From: Glandiceps talaboti
Taxonomy: Eukaryota > Hemichordata > Enteropneusta > Spengelidae
Direction: 5' to 3'
Assembly (NCBI RefSeq): GCF_964340395.1
Contig: NC_135563.1
Location: 2,492,001-2,556,000 of the forward strand
DNA length: 64,000 nt
Below the pieces are notes generated by a model that did not search any database, was not told the DNA's origin, and worked only from the letters and a program-made list of their open reading frames with translations. A program made the translations under genes and the position numbers. Shown piece after piece: positions 33,801-49,687 of the stretch. Each line of letters starts with the position of its first letter. Within the stretch, counting starts at the first letter, position 1.

Positions 33801-36800
33801 AATTTTGTCAATAGTGTGATTGTTAGTGTCTGGACAAAATATACACATGCTATACTGTAGAACAGGACAGTATGAATTCCAGGCTACAAATAGCCATTCA
33901 CATTCTATACTGTAGAACAGGACAGCATGGATTCCAGGCTGGCTACAAATTGCCACGCTATATTGTAGAACATGACAGTATTCCCATTTTCAAATAATTG
34001 TCAATGTTGTTTTCTACAGTATCATTGTTTAATAACCAAATACACTGCAAAATTCCAGACAAAGTTTTCAACAAACCTGATGTTTTAGTTATTTCTATGA
34101 AGTACAGTGAATGAAAAGAAATCCATAGCATGATACATGTATGTTTGCATTGTACTGGTTCAATGTGAATTGTTTTTGTTAAGTCATGATGACTATACAC
34201 ATGTACATGTACCTGTGATTGTTACTCAGTTGGGGAGAGATGAAAGAATGTACACATTGGATTACCATGATGGTATAACGGTAAATTTATGATAATACCG
34301 TTTAAGATGTCATCATGTTACATGTATGGTCACATTTAACCTGGAGAATAGAAAATATTTTGAAAGTAATATTCCACATAATTCCATCTGTCCGTGTGGT
34401 GTAGACAGGAATCTCTGAAAATTACTTGTCAGAAGTGGAACTACTTGTCTGAATCAGCCATCTGAGGCAGATCCAGATGTGTACAATGTATGTATCAAGC
34501 TGTTATACAAAATATTACACTTTATTGGTACATCCATCCTTTATGTGTATTTCACATTCTCACCTTCAGAGCTGATATTTCTTCCATGACACTGCTAAAT
34601 AACGATGTGTCTTGGACACTGCTAAATAACGGTGCATCTTGGACACTGCTAAATAACGGTGCATCTTGGACACTGCTAAATAATGATGTGTTTTGGACAC
34701 TGCTAAATAACGGTGTGTCTTGGACACTGCTAAATAACGGTGCATCTTCGACACTGTTAAATAATGGTGCATTTTGGACACTGCTAAATAACGGTGCATC
34801 TTGGACACTGCTAAATAACGGTGCGTCTTGGACACTGCTAAATAACGGTGGTGTCTTGGACACTGCTAAATAACGGTGCATCTTGGACACTGCTAAATAA
34901 CGGTGCATCTTGGACACTGCTAAATAACGGTGTGTCTTGGACACTGCTAAATAACGGTGGTGTCTTGGACACTGCTAAATAACGGTGGTGTCTTGGACAC
35001 TGCTAAATAACGATGTGTCTTGGACACTGCTAAATAATGGTGTGTCTTGGACACTGCTAAATAACGGTGCATCTTGGACACTGCTAAATAACGGTGCATC
35101 TTGGACACTGCTAAATAACGGTGGTGTCTTGGACACTGCTAAATAACGGTGGTGTCTTGGACACTGCTAAATAACGATGTGTCTTGGACACTGCTAAATA
35201 ACGGTGGTGTCTTGGACACTGCTAAATAACGATGTGTCTTGGACACTGCTAAATAACGGTGCATCTTGGACACTGCTAAATAATGGTGTGTCTTGGACAC
35301 TGCTAAATAACGGTGCATCTTGGACACTGCTAAATAACGGTGCATCTTGGACACTGCTAAATAACGGTGGTGTCTTGGACACTGCTAAATAACGGTGTGT
35401 CTTGGACACTGCTAAATAACGGTGCATCTTGGACACTGCTAAATAATGGTGTGTCTTGGACACTGCTAAATAACGGTGTGTCTTGGACACTGCTAAATAA
35501 CGATGTGTCTTGGACACTGCTAAATAACGATGTGTCTTGGACACTGCTAAATAATGGTGTGTCTTGGACACTGCTAAATAACGGCTATATAGATTTTGTT
35601 GTGGTTAAAATGCAAGGATTAGAAAAATAATTTCATTTGTCAAACTCTGTGGGTGGTCGATTTAAAGAACAGCCAAATTGACAGAATTATTACAGGATTA
35701 TCAACTGCTATCCATTACATGTGCCTTTATTTGTATTGTAGAATGACTTGGCATATTTTACCTATTGTACTTCAGTATTGACAGTGTTGATAGCAGTGTG
35801 ATCCATACATGAATTATTACCTGGACAGGGCTAAAAATTAACTTTTTTAGTTGGTAGTCACTTTGACTACCACTTTTTAAAACTGGTAGTCAACAGGGAA
35901 GTTTTGGTAGTCATTATTTTTTCAGCATTTAATAATTTATGCATAAACAAAACATTAAGTAATAAACATCTTTTTTTCATGAAATTTGAAACCTCAAACT
36001 GACACAAATTTTGGCATAACAGGTACATAATAAAGATACACATATTTTACATTCATTCAGTCACACACACATGTATACAGTACATGTACACACACACCCC
36101 CCCCCCCCCCCCCCCCCCATCCATCCACCCACAAACACACACACCAAACAGTTACTGGCTTCAAACATATATATATATATATACAGGACGTGACTGAGAG
36201 ATTGTGTGATTTTTGTGTGATTTTTGTTAACACAACTGAACTGTTGTTGATGTCAGGGGGTTGAAACTTTGGGTCGGCCAGATAATGAAAAACAGAAAAA
36301 AAAGAGTCGGGTGACCCTAACGAATTGAAGTACGTCAGACAACAATTTAGCATTTCATGATCATCAGATTTGTTAAATTTTACAGTTGAAGAAAGATCAA
36401 TACTGGCAATCATGAGTAAAAATACCCAATACCATACTGAACTTCAGGCTCCTTTACTTAGTTGAAGTTTTTGCTACACTGTGAACATTTTATTGTTACA
36501 TATTCAACAATGCGAATCTCGTTGTTGTATTCAGAATTTAAACCATATTCAATGGAAATGCGATACTAACAATAAATTACTGTATGATACAAAGTTGAAA
36601 CAATATGAACTCGTAGTTTATATACTTCCAGGTAGTTTGTATTCTACAAATACTGTGTTGTAAATTAGAACAATGCTCATAAATAGATAATTGTAGGGCA
36701 ACTGTTCTTCTTTCGACATATGGCACACTTCCTACTTTATTGGCCATGGAGAATATCATTGAAATTTTATGATAGTCAACGCCATAATCGTACAAACAGA

Positions 36801-39800
36801 GGCTACAGACGTGACACTGACAGAAGTTCTATCTATCAACACTTCATTTCCATTCTTATTGAAAATGAATGCGAATGAGTTCACAAATGATGATAGACGC
36901 AGTGTCGCTGTTCACTTCCTTCATTGACGGTATTGAATAGAATCTCTTGAAACACCAAAACAAAGGGGTGATGAAAGCAAATAAGTGACACCTTGATACC
37001 AAAGGAAAAGCTGCGTTGCTAGTCTGTTCTTCCGGTGGTCTGAGGTTATACATGTATCAGCTGGAATCTGTGTTGTCAAGGTCCTGTTTCTTATGGAGAT
37101 TCCCTATGTCTGTTACCAGCTAGGTTTCCCTATATTGTATGTCTGTTACCAGGATTCCCTATGTCTGTTACTAGCTAGGTTTCCCTATATTGTATGTCTG
37201 TTACCAAGATTCCCTATGTCTGTTACCAGCTAGGTTTCTATACCTTGTATGTCTGTTACCAAGATTCCCTATGTCTGTTACCAGTGAGGTTTCCCTATGT
37301 TGTATGTCTGTTATCACTATGTCTGTTACCAGCTAGGTTTCCCTATATTGTGTGTCTGTTACCAAGATTCCCTATGTCTGTTACCAGCTAGGTTCCCCAA
37401 TATTGTATGTCTGTTACCAATATTCCCTATGTCTGTTACCAGCTAGGTTTCCCTATATTGTATGTCTGTTACCAAGATTCCCTATGTCTGTTACCAGCTA
37501 GGTTTCCCTATATTGTATGTCTGTTACCAAGATTCCCTATGTCTGTTGCCAGCTAGGTTTCCCTATATTGTATGTCTGTTACCAAGATTCCCTATGTCTG
37601 TTACCAGCTAGGTTTCCCTATATTGTATGTCTGTTATCACTATGTCTGTTACCAGCTAGGTTTCCCTATATTGTATGTCTGTTACCAAGATTCCCTATGT
37701 CTGTTACCAGCTAGGTTTCCCTATACAATGCATTGTATGTCTGTTTACCAGGATTCCCTGGTCTGTCTCCATGGTCCTCAAAGTCAAACCCTAAATAAGT
37801 ACTGGTGACCTAGTTTGTTGACCTTTTAACTTACAATGTATTAAGTATGTTGACCTCATTTTATGACATGTACCCACCCATAATGTTCTTTTTGTAACCC
37901 ATGACTTACATACATGTACTAGTGAAATATCAATACCAAACTTAACCTACAAATACTACAATATCTTGTGTGTATTTTAACATTGTCCATTTTGTTTGTT
38001 CTACAGCAATGGCAGGTGTAGTAGCAACATTTATGCATGATGGCGTCATGACACCGATAGATGGTAAGAAATAAATACATTCATCATTAGGTATTGATCT
38101 ATTTAGTATTGAGGAGACATCCAGATTATTGATGTATTTCATTGTTCTCCCCACCCTGATTAGTACTGGTAGGCACCATGGATCTATTATTGAAATATAA
38201 AATAGATCCATGTTGGCACAAACCAGGTCTTCATGACATTAACAAAATGATTAATGTGATACCTGTCCCTTTTATATATGAAGTATACATTTGTTGATGT
38301 CTTATATTCACCTCTGTCGATATCTATTAATTAAGTGAATATTGATGTTAATCAACACTTTGTATAATATATGGTTGGGGAGAATCATTGGTGAGCAATG
38401 GTCATGTACCATGTTTGCAGTTGTGTCTGTACTTTTGCTTGTCATACATGTACCATGTAGAGAAAAGGAGAAAAGGAACAAGCCTTCAACTTGTAACTAA
38501 TCATCACATTTTGTACTATGTAGATATCTCTTTGCTTTGTCTAGTCTTCAATCAGAATGTAAAGAGGATTGATTGCTTGGTTCATTCATGAATCAAATAT
38601 AATATTTATTTGGTTAAGGAGAGTGACTATAAATTATTATCCTAAAATTACTATAAATTGCATTGAAAATGGAAGTAGAATTGTGTATTTGCATAACAAA
38701 ACAATACCTTAGTAGTGCTAAATGTATTCTCTTCTTTTGGGGGACTTTTGGTTTTAACTGTTCTCACTTTTGGGGGACTCCTCGGTTTTAACTGTTCTCA
38801 GTTTTGGGGGACTCCTCGGTTTTAACTTTTCTCAGTTTTGACTTTCTGTTGAATATGTGTAGCTTAGTCAACCTCTTTGCATTGCCAGACTAATGCTAAT
38901 GTATTTGTATGTACCCTAGAGGTGCTAACAGTGTATTTGTATGTACCCTAGAGGTGCTAACACTACAGTGTATTTGTGTGTATCCCAGAGGTGCTAACAG
39001 TGTATTTGTGTGTACCCCAGAGGTACTAACAGTGTATTTGTGTGTACCCCAGAGGTACTAACAGTGTATTTGTGTGTACCCTAGAGGTACTAACAGTGTA
39101 TTTGTATGTACCCTAGAGGTGCTAACAGTGTATTTATATGTACCCTAGAGGTGCTAACACTACAGTGTATTTGTGTGTATCCCAGAGGTGCTAACAGTGT
39201 ATTTGTGTGTACCCCAGAGGTACTAACAGTGTATTTGTGTGTACCCCAGAGGTACTAACAGTGTATTTGTGTGTACCGTAGAGGTACTAACAGTGTATTT
39301 GTGTGTACCGTAGAGGTACTAACAGTGTATTTGTGTGTACCCTAGAGGTACTAACAGTGTATTTGTGTGTACCCCAGAGGTGCTAACAGTGTATTTGTGT
39401 GTACCCTAGAGGTGCTAACAGTGTATTTGTGTGTACCCCAGAGGTACTAACAGTGTATTTGTGTACCCTAGAGGTACTAACAGTGTATTTGTGTGTACCC
39501 CAGAGGTACTAACAGTGTATTTGTGTGTACCCTAGAGGTACTAACAGTGTATTTGTGTGTACCCTAGAGGTACTAACAGTGTATTTGTGTGTACCCTAGA
39601 GGTACTAACAGTGTATTTGTGTGTACCCTAGAGGTACTAACAGTGTATTTGTGTGTACCCCAGAAGTACTAACAGTGTATTTGTGTGTACCCTAGAGGTA
39701 CTAACAGTGTATTTGTGTGTACCCCAGAGGTGCTAACAGTGTATTTGTGTGTACCCCAGAGGTACTAACAGTGTATTTGTGTGTACCCCAGAGGTACTAA

Positions 39801-41997
39801 CAGTGTATTTGTGTGTACCGTAGAGGTACTAACAGTGTATTTGTGTGTACCGTAGAGGTACTAACAGTGTATTTGTGTGTACCCTAGAGGTACTAACAGT
39901 GTATTTGTGTGTACCCCAGAGGTGCTAACAGTGTATTTGTGTGTACCGTAGAGGTACTAACAGTGTATTTGTGTGTACCCTAGAGGTACTAACAGTGTAT
40001 TTGTGTGTACCCCAGAGGTGCTAACAGTGTATTTGTGTGTACCCTAGAGGTACTAACAGTGTATTTGTGTGTACCCCAGAGGTACTAACAGTGTATTTGT
40101 GTGTACCCTAGAGGTGCTAACAGTGTATTTGTGTACCCCAGAGGTACTAACAGTGTATTTGTGTACCCTAGAGGTACTAACAGTGTATTTGTGTGTACCC
40201 CAGAGGTACTAACAGTGTATTTGTGTGTACCCTAGAGGTGCTAACAGTGTATTTGTGTGTACCCTAGAGGTACTAACAGTGTATTTGTGTGTACCCTAGA
40301 GGTACTAACAGTGTATTTGTGTGTACCCCAGAGGTACTAACAGTGTATTTGTGTGTACCCCAGAGGTGCTAACAGTGTATTTGTGTGTACCCTAGAGGTA
40401 CTAACAGTGTATTTGTGTGTACCCCAGAGGTGCTAACAGTGTATTTGTGTGTACCCCAGAGGTACTAACAGTGTATTTGTGTGTACCCCAGAGGTGCTAA
40501 CAGTGTATTTGTGTGTACCCTAGAGGTACTAACAGTGTATTTGTGTGTACCCCAGAGGTGCTAACAGTGTATTTGTGTGTACCCCAGAGGTGCTAACAGT
40601 GTATTTGTGTGTACCCCAGAGGTGCTAACAGTGTATTTGTGTGTACCCCAGAGGTACTAACATTGTATTTGTGTGTACCCTAGAGGTACTAACAATGTAT
40701 TTGTGTGTACCCTAGAGGTGCTAACAGTGTATTTGTGTGTACCCTAGAGGTGCTAACAATGTATTTGAACAGAATTGTAACATGTTTACTAATCTATGTT
40801 GCATGTTGCTTTATACTCCTGATATTTCCGTTCGTTCAAGAGATCAAATTTGTGAAAATGTTGTATATTTTGTTCAATGGAATGGAAGTGACATGGGTGT
40901 GAAATCAAAATAGAATTTTAATGATAACTTGTTAAAGTACTAGTCTGGAGTGTCAGTTAGCCTAGTCCAAGGATTTCAACATTTTATAGAAAGAATTTCA
41001 GTTTAATATGGATGATGAAGTCTCGTTATGTGTGAAGGTTTACAAAATTTGCCATTTCATGCCGTATTGACAACATCTGTCAGAATTATATTGGCCATTT
41101 TGAATTGAAAAAACTTGATACAATTTTATTTACCATTTGTGGAATTTGCGCTATGACCATAAATTGTTTGGTGATGTTGTCCAAATTTGACATGTACCGA
41201 TACAATACATGTACATGTATATGTATACCAACAAATGATAGATGGTCTATACTGCACAAATGTACCTGCTTCATATCCAAAATGGAAATGATAACACTGT
41301 AGAAAATTAGCATTGAGTGAATGCCAACAAATACAATTGTATACAGTTCTTGGCTATGGAATTTCTTCAAACTGAAATTGTTGCCTTTTTTTGTACTAAC
41401 TATTCTTGTTTTCTTTCTTTTGCATATTGTCCTTGATTGTTGGAATCTACTTACTATTGAATCTTGTGATTTGGAACTATCATCTCCAAAACAGTCATTA
41501 AACAAAGAATCCAAGTTTACAGCAGTCCTCACAAAGGTGTGATGGACTGTATCAGGACTATATACAGGACCGAAGGCATACGTGCCTTTTATAGAAGTTA
41601 CACAACACAATTGACTATGAATATACCTTTTCAGAGTATACATTTTATGACTTATGAGTTCAGTCAAGAAAAACTGAACCCCAAAAGAGAATATTGCCCA
41701 ATGACTCACATAATGTCTGGTGCCATTGCTGGTGCTGTAGCTGCTGCTATTACAACGCCGCTAGATGTGTGCAAGACATTATTGAATACTCAGGAACGAT
41801 GCATTGTCTCCAGAGTTGAATCAGATACTATCTCTGGTATGATGAATGCATTCCGGACTGTCTACCAATGTTGTGGATTTACAGGGTACTTCCGTGGTGT
41901 CAGCGCAAGAATAATCTATCAGATGCCTTCAACTGCACTATCTTGGTCTGTCTATGAGTTCTTCAAGTTTTTCATCAACGAGCACAAATTATACTAA
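27743..41997 (+). CDS. SLC25A37/SLC25A28-like: Mitoferrin, mitochondrial iron carrier (four exons, complete)
   Basis: The joined exons are 27743-27871, 31328-31547, 38007-38063 and 41495-41997. They give 909 bases, a 302-residue protein plus stop. All introns are GT-AG, with phases 0, 1 and 1. Three mitochondrial-carrier repeats are complete, each with its PxD/ExxK/R signature: PVDCVK (38-43), PIDVIK (133-138) and PLDVCK (224-229). Mitoferrin-specific segments include [49 protein letters not shown] and [17 protein letters not shown]. The His residues linked to iron transport in yeast Mrs3 appear conserved (H33, H91, H185). In the family the protein imports ferrous iron across the inner mitochondrial membrane for haem and iron-sulfur synthesis. 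At 302 residues it lacks the longer N-terminal leader of vertebrate forms. The start is the first ATG of MMLEEED; a second ATG follows at once. It is intact and probably functional. Confidence 0.95.
27872..31327 (+). other. Mitoferrin intron 1
   Basis: A 3,456-bp intron. It holds a poly-C run near 28,354, a (TA)n at about 28,779-28,795 and a TACA/TACG run at about 28,844-28,918. A possible dispersed element lies at about 29,550-30,460; its ends (TCACAGTATTCTCCCTG and CTGGGGAGAACACTGATG) are roughly inverted. A GGTTCCATCCGTCCG fragment lies at about 30,725. No gene is seen within. Confidence 0.7.
28844..28918. repeat. TACA/TACG microsatellite
   Basis: A tetranucleotide run in intron 1, mostly (ACAT)n with an (ACGT)n start. 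Open frames through it (Tyr/Val/Cys/Met or Thr/Tyr/Ile/His) are artefacts. Confidence 0.95.
31328..31547 (+). CDS. SLC25A37/SLC25A28-like: Mitoferrin exon 2
   Basis: Follows the acceptor TTTCTTACAG and begins TRMQ, continuing VK without a shift. It carries the matrix helix and second transmembrane helix ([19 protein letters not shown]). It ends in LAN plus one base before the donor GTAAGT. Confidence 0.95.
31614..32934. repeat. 51-bp minisatellite in mitoferrin intron 2
   Basis: About 27 copies of TATTCCAACCACTGTGTAGG + TACTAACTAAGTGGTGTAGT + CTGTAGTCATG, with shorter 44-bp variants lacking CTGTAGT. Because 51 is divisible by 3, one minus frame stays open as a 17-residue repeat. This is not a gene. 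Each unit carries TACTAAC. Confidence 0.95.
34587..35584. repeat. 27-bp minisatellite in mitoferrin intron 2
   Basis: About 36 copies of CTTGGACACTGCTAAATAAC + GGTGCAT, with GGTGTGT and GGTGGTGT variants. It keeps frames open on both strands (9-residue periodicity), which is an artefact. Confidence 0.95.
37094..37750. repeat. 55-bp minisatellite in mitoferrin intron 2
   Basis: About 11-12 copies built on TATGTCTGTTACCAAGATTC and CCTATGTCTGTTACCAGCTA + GGTTTCCCTATATTG, with some half-units. It ends about 260 bp before exon 3. Confidence 0.93.
38007..38063 (+). CDS. SLC25A37/SLC25A28-like: Mitoferrin exon 3 (57 bases)
   Basis: A very short exon after the acceptor TTGTTCTACAG. It encodes [19 protein letters not shown] in phase 1 and ends at the donor GTAAGA. 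It supplies the start of the second carrier repeat, and without it the signature PIDVIK would be lost. Confidence 0.93.
38064..41494 (+). other. Mitoferrin intron 3
   Basis: A 3,431-bp intron, more than half of it a 32-bp minisatellite. Before that, about 38,735-38,840 holds three copies of a TTTTGGGGGACTCCTCGGTT-like unit. The stretch after 40,770 is unique and shows no gene on the plus strand; the minus-strand frame at 41,086-41,709 is antisense to exon 4. Confidence 0.75.
38898..40764. repeat. 32-bp minisatellite in mitoferrin intron 3
   Basis: About 58 copies of GTGTATTTGTGTGTACCCTA + GAGGTACTAACA, stepping by 32 bp (for example 39,064 and 39,096). Variants include CCCCAG/CCGTAG and GTGCTAAC. 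Each unit holds TACTAAC or TGCTAAC, and a CCYAG about 22 bases downstream. Confidence 0.96.
41495..41997 (+). CDS. SLC25A37/SLC25A28-like: Mitoferrin exon 4 and stop
   Basis: The acceptor CCAAAACAG precedes TC ATT AAA CAA, completing the split Val codon to give [15 protein letters not shown]. The exon holds the rest of repeat 2 and all of repeat 3, ending HKLY and TAA. The first in-exon ATG (41,539) is not a start. An ATTAAA at 42,281 is a possible but weak polyadenylation signal. Confidence 0.95.
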
Positions 41998-43577
41998 ATG
42001 GAAGACAGATTGAAACGACATTGTACAAAGGTGTATAGGAGCTTTAGTAAGAGTTCTTTCAGATATCTACGCTATAGTAGAAACATGCAATGATCACTGA
42101 ATATCTATGTATCATACACATTTTATGTTCCCAATAGCCATTTAGATAGATAAGAAACAGATTTTACACAGAACGCTCATCACAAATATGAACAACACCA
42201 CACCCCTCCCGACAAACAGGCACTGTATGTGCACACATGTCTCAAGGGGAACAACCATGCAAGCAGACCTGCTAGTTTCAATTAAATCGAAGTATACACA
42301 TGCTTGTGTCAAAATTCTGAGCCTGCACTGTGATGATATTTGATATCTTCTTTGTTCCAGTGATGTATTGTGTGTGCCTGTGTATCAGTTGGGGTCGGCT
42401 AGTAATTGTTTACCTTTGTAATGAGTGGTCTGTATCAAGTGTGTTTCTTACCTATCTAAATCCTTGGTGCGGAACATAAAATGTTTCAAACACAGTCTCT
42501 TAGCAATCATTCCTTGTTCCTCCTGGAAGTGATAGCACTTGCATAACTTTACCATATATGAAATTCAACCAATAGGGACTATACATAAACAACCAATAAG
42601 AATGAGTTTTGTAGGTGTTTCACATTTTACTGTGTAGTTAGCTTCAAAAGCAATGAAATTCACTGCATGTCTATTTTTACATTGGTCATTTTTGTTAGCC
42701 ATGTTAGAATATACATATATACCTTTATGTTCTGGTTGACTATTAAAATAGGGGTTCCTTTTTTTGAAATGGGAAAGTTGAAATTGAGAGGTGGAGTTTC
42801 AGAAGTCTTGCAAGTCAAGCTGTTATGGAAAAAAAAGTATATCAATATCATAAATTATTGAAAAATAGAAAGATTTCTACACAATTTGTTTGATGTTTGA
42901 CAAATTTAAAACCTGAATACAGTCATAAACTGTCAGTACAGGAAAATGAGACTCACATTATTATCAGGAGGAAATATACAAAATCTTAGTATCATTGACT
43001 CTATCTCAAGGCTTCTTCACTAATACACACAATCTTAGCATCATATCAGCAATCATTTTCTTATTTTAATCATTTAAAAAGAGAGTGTATGTTAGGAACA
43101 TAATTGTAATTTGTCACACACATTTACAACAATGTAATGTATATATAGCTTAATTTAACCTACGTTGAATCATCAAGGAAAATAGCTACAGTTACTTTTG
43201 AAATTAGTTGAAAGATTATGAGTTTTTTGCATTGGCAGCTGTGTGATATAGGTATTATTGCCCATGATATCTCACAGCATGACATGGTCGAGCGGATTAT
43301 GTAAATAGTTTATTTCCGTATCACGCAGACTAACTTCATTGTGTATATTTCACAGTAGTTAATGGCCATATTTTTGCTAAGGTTTGGGAACCCCGGTAAC
43401 AGAAAGGGGGAAAGAGGTAAAACTGGTAGTGCTTCGCATGCAATGTATCATAGTTTAGGTGGGGAACCTCGGTAAAATGATGTGGGAACCCCGGTAGATT
43501 TTACCTACTTACCGCCCTTAAATATTATTTCATGGGAGTTAATGGTCATATCACACAGCTGACATCATTGTGTATAT
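41998..43577. other. Mitoferrin 3' flank, no further gene seen
   Basis: Starts with the presumed 3' UTR. About 43,385-43,500 repeats GGGAACCCCGGTA-like words three times. No coding region is supported. Confidence 0.5.
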
Positions 43578-43985
43578 TTCATGGGAGCTAATGGCCATAT
43601 CACACTGCTGACATTATATATACAACATGGGAGTAAATGGCGACATTATATATACAACATGGGAGTAAATGGCGACATTATATATACAACATGGGAGTAA
43701 ATGGCGACATTATATATACAACATGGGAGTAAATGGCGACATTATATATACAACATGGGAGTAAATGGCCATATCACACAGCTGACATTATATATACAAC
43801 ATGGGAGTAAATGGCCATATCACACAGCTGACAATATATATACAACATGGGAGTAAATGGCCATATCACACAGCTGACATTATATATACAACATGGGAGT
43901 AAATGGCCATATCACACAGCTGACATTATATATACAACATGGGAGTAAATGGCCATATCACACAGCTGACATTCTGTGTATGGCA
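43578..43985. repeat. Minisatellite, 32- and 47-bp units
   Basis: Repeats of ATTATATATACAACATGGGA + GTAAATGGC. A short form joins directly by GAC; a long form inserts CATATCACACAGCTGAC. Confidence 0.93.
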
Positions 43986-44329
43986 TGGGAGACTCACGTC
44001 AGTACTAAACTACTGGTCTGTGACAGCTAGATCAAAAGATTTAGGCCATGCCTTGAACTTGTGATTAGAAGTCCAAACAGAGGTCATTATTCAAATTATT
44101 GTTAAGAAGCTTGATGAGGCTAAAAAACACAACATATCTTACAGTCAAACAGCCAGATATTCTTGTATGTATTATTTAGTAGTTTATGCATTTTTGTGTA
44201 TACGATATGGGAGTTGTCACTTGTCATGAAAGAGAACACCCGCAGGTTAAAAAAGAAGATACATATCGTAGTAAAATGTCATTATCACAGACATACATCA
44301 GTATGTATACATGTATGATATAGGACACA

Positions 44330-44880
44330 GCAGGACATCATTGTGTACATGATGTAGGAGTTAATGTCCACATTACACAGTATGACATCAAAGGAGTTAA
44401 TACCCATATTACACAGCATGACATCATTGTGTACATGATGTAGGAGTTAATGTCCACATTACACAGTATGACATCAAAGGAGTTAATACCCATATTACAC
44501 AGCATGACATAATTGTGTACATGATATAGGAGTTAATGTTCATATTACACAGTATGACATCAAATGAGTTAATACCCATATTACACAGCATGACATCATT
44601 GTGTACATGATATAGGAGTTAATGTTCATATTACACAGTATGACATCAAAGGAGTTAATACCCATATTACACAGCATGACATCATTGTGTACATGATATA
44701 GGAGTTAATGTTCATATTACACAGTATGACATCAAAGGAGTTAATACCCATATTACACAGCATGACATCATTGTGGACATGATATAGGAGTTAATGTTCA
44801 TATTACACAGTATGACATTGTGTACATGATATAGGAGTTAATGCCCATATTACATCATTATGTACATGATATAGGAATGA
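44330..44880. repeat. 86-bp minisatellite
   Basis: ACACAGCATGACAT recurs at 44,411, about 44,497, 44,583, 44,669 and 44,755, 86 bp apart. It alternates with ACACAGTATGACATC and GATATAGGAGTTAATG blocks. Confidence 0.92.
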
Positions 44881-48389
<3,509 letters not shown>

Positions 48390-48424
48390 CCCACATCAGA
48401 TTATTAGATTGCAGTTAGCCATGA

Positions 48425-48985
48425 AATTGTCATACAGAAATGTATGCATGTGAGGCGAACGGCCGAGTCTTATACATACAGAAATGTGAGGTGAATGGCT
48501 GACAGTTTTATACACACAGAAATGTATGGATGTGAGGTGAATGGCTGACAGTTTTATACATACAGAAATGTGAGGTGAATGGCTGACAGTTTTATACACA
48601 CAGAAATGTATGGATGTGAGGTGAATGGCTGACAGTTTTATACACACAGAAATGTATGGATGTGAGGTGAATGGCTGACAGTTTTATACACAGAAATGTG
48701 AGGTGAACGGCTGACAGTTTTATACACAGAAATGTATGGATGTGAGGTGAATGGCTGACAGTTTTATACACACAGAAATGTATGGATGTGAGGTGAACGG
48801 CTAACAGTTTTATACACAGAAATGTATGGATGTGAGGTGAATGGCTGACAGTTTTATACACAGAAATGTATGGATGTGAGGTGAACGGCTGACAGTTTTA
48901 TACACAGAAATGTATGGATGTGAGGTGAATGGCTGACAGTTTTATACATACAGAAATGTATGGATGTGAGGTGAATGGCTGACAG
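48425..48985. repeat. Minisatellite, about 30-47 bp units
   Basis: About 13 copies of GAAATGTATGGATGTGAGGT + GAATGGCTGACAGTTTTATA + CACA, with shorter copies lacking GTATGGAT. Open minus-strand frames through it are artefacts. Confidence 0.93.
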
Positions 48986-49217
48986 ACTTGCATACATGAT
49001 GATACTAACTACATGAGTACATGTGTACATAGCTTATCAACAAACTAAGAATTATGATGTCCAACGCTTCTATTTGTTTGAAATAAGTCAATAGGTTTCT
49101 TCACTCTAGTTTATGTATCCAAGATGGCCATGCTTATCAAATTCATGAAATGCATCATGAGACAAAAATAATGCAAAATAAGTTCACTAGGTTTGAGATG
49201 ATCGTATTACATATATG

Positions 49218-49440
49218 TCAATTCTCACATGATTGGTTGCCGAGTGTTAGATTATCACTCAAAAATTCACATCCTGGTACCAATTGACCTTTGACATGCC
49301 AATTCTCACATGATTGGTTTCTGGGTGTTAGGTTATCACTCAAAATTTCACATCCTGGGACTGATTGACCTTTGACATATATGTCAATCCTTGCATGATT
49401 GGTTTCTGGGTGTAATGTTATCACTCATATTAAATAGTCA
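49218..49440. repeat. Three degenerate ~80-bp tandem copies
   Basis: ATTCTCACATGATTGGTT ... TTATCACTC ... CACATCCTGG ... TTGACCTTTG recurs three times with moderate divergence, so the array is older than the neighbouring minisatellites. Confidence 0.85.
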
Positions 49441-49687
49441 AAATGGCACATCTTGGGGCTGATTGACCTTTGCCATAAAGCAGAGAATATTTTCCATGGA
49501 CAATTTTCTTTCCAATCATAACTTTTCAGGATGGTTTATTTTCCAAGTTTCAGCCCAAGATAAATTCTTTTGGTATGAATTTATGCTTTGATGTTCTCCC
49601 ACCAATGTTGCTGACAAATTCTTAAAGAGTTTTTTTTCCAATTCTCCAAATAATGTGATGTACATTTAAATGTCATGGTTCCTCTAG

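Larger units (their letters stand above)
31548..38006 (+). other. Mitoferrin intron 2, rich in minisatellites
   Basis: A 6,459-bp intron with three separate minisatellites (51, 27 and 55 bp units). It also holds a GGTAGTC repeat at about 35,828-35,925, a 26-base C run near 36,096, a TA run, and a GGGTGACCC word at 36,309. The remaining sequence shows no gene. Confidence 0.8.

Noticed and set aside
31585-35630. Several 62-130 codon repeat-protein frames
   Set aside because: They lie in intronic minisatellites whose unit lengths are multiples of three; open on both strands with no domain.
41321-41542. Possible separate small exon before mitoferrin exon 4
   Set aside because: The acceptor at 41,494 in a different frame gives [15 protein letters not shown] and completes the carrier signature, so no extra exon is needed.
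41086-41709. 207-codon minus-strand frame
   Set aside because: Antisense to mitoferrin exon 4 and its intron; composition and lack of motifs mark it as a shadow.
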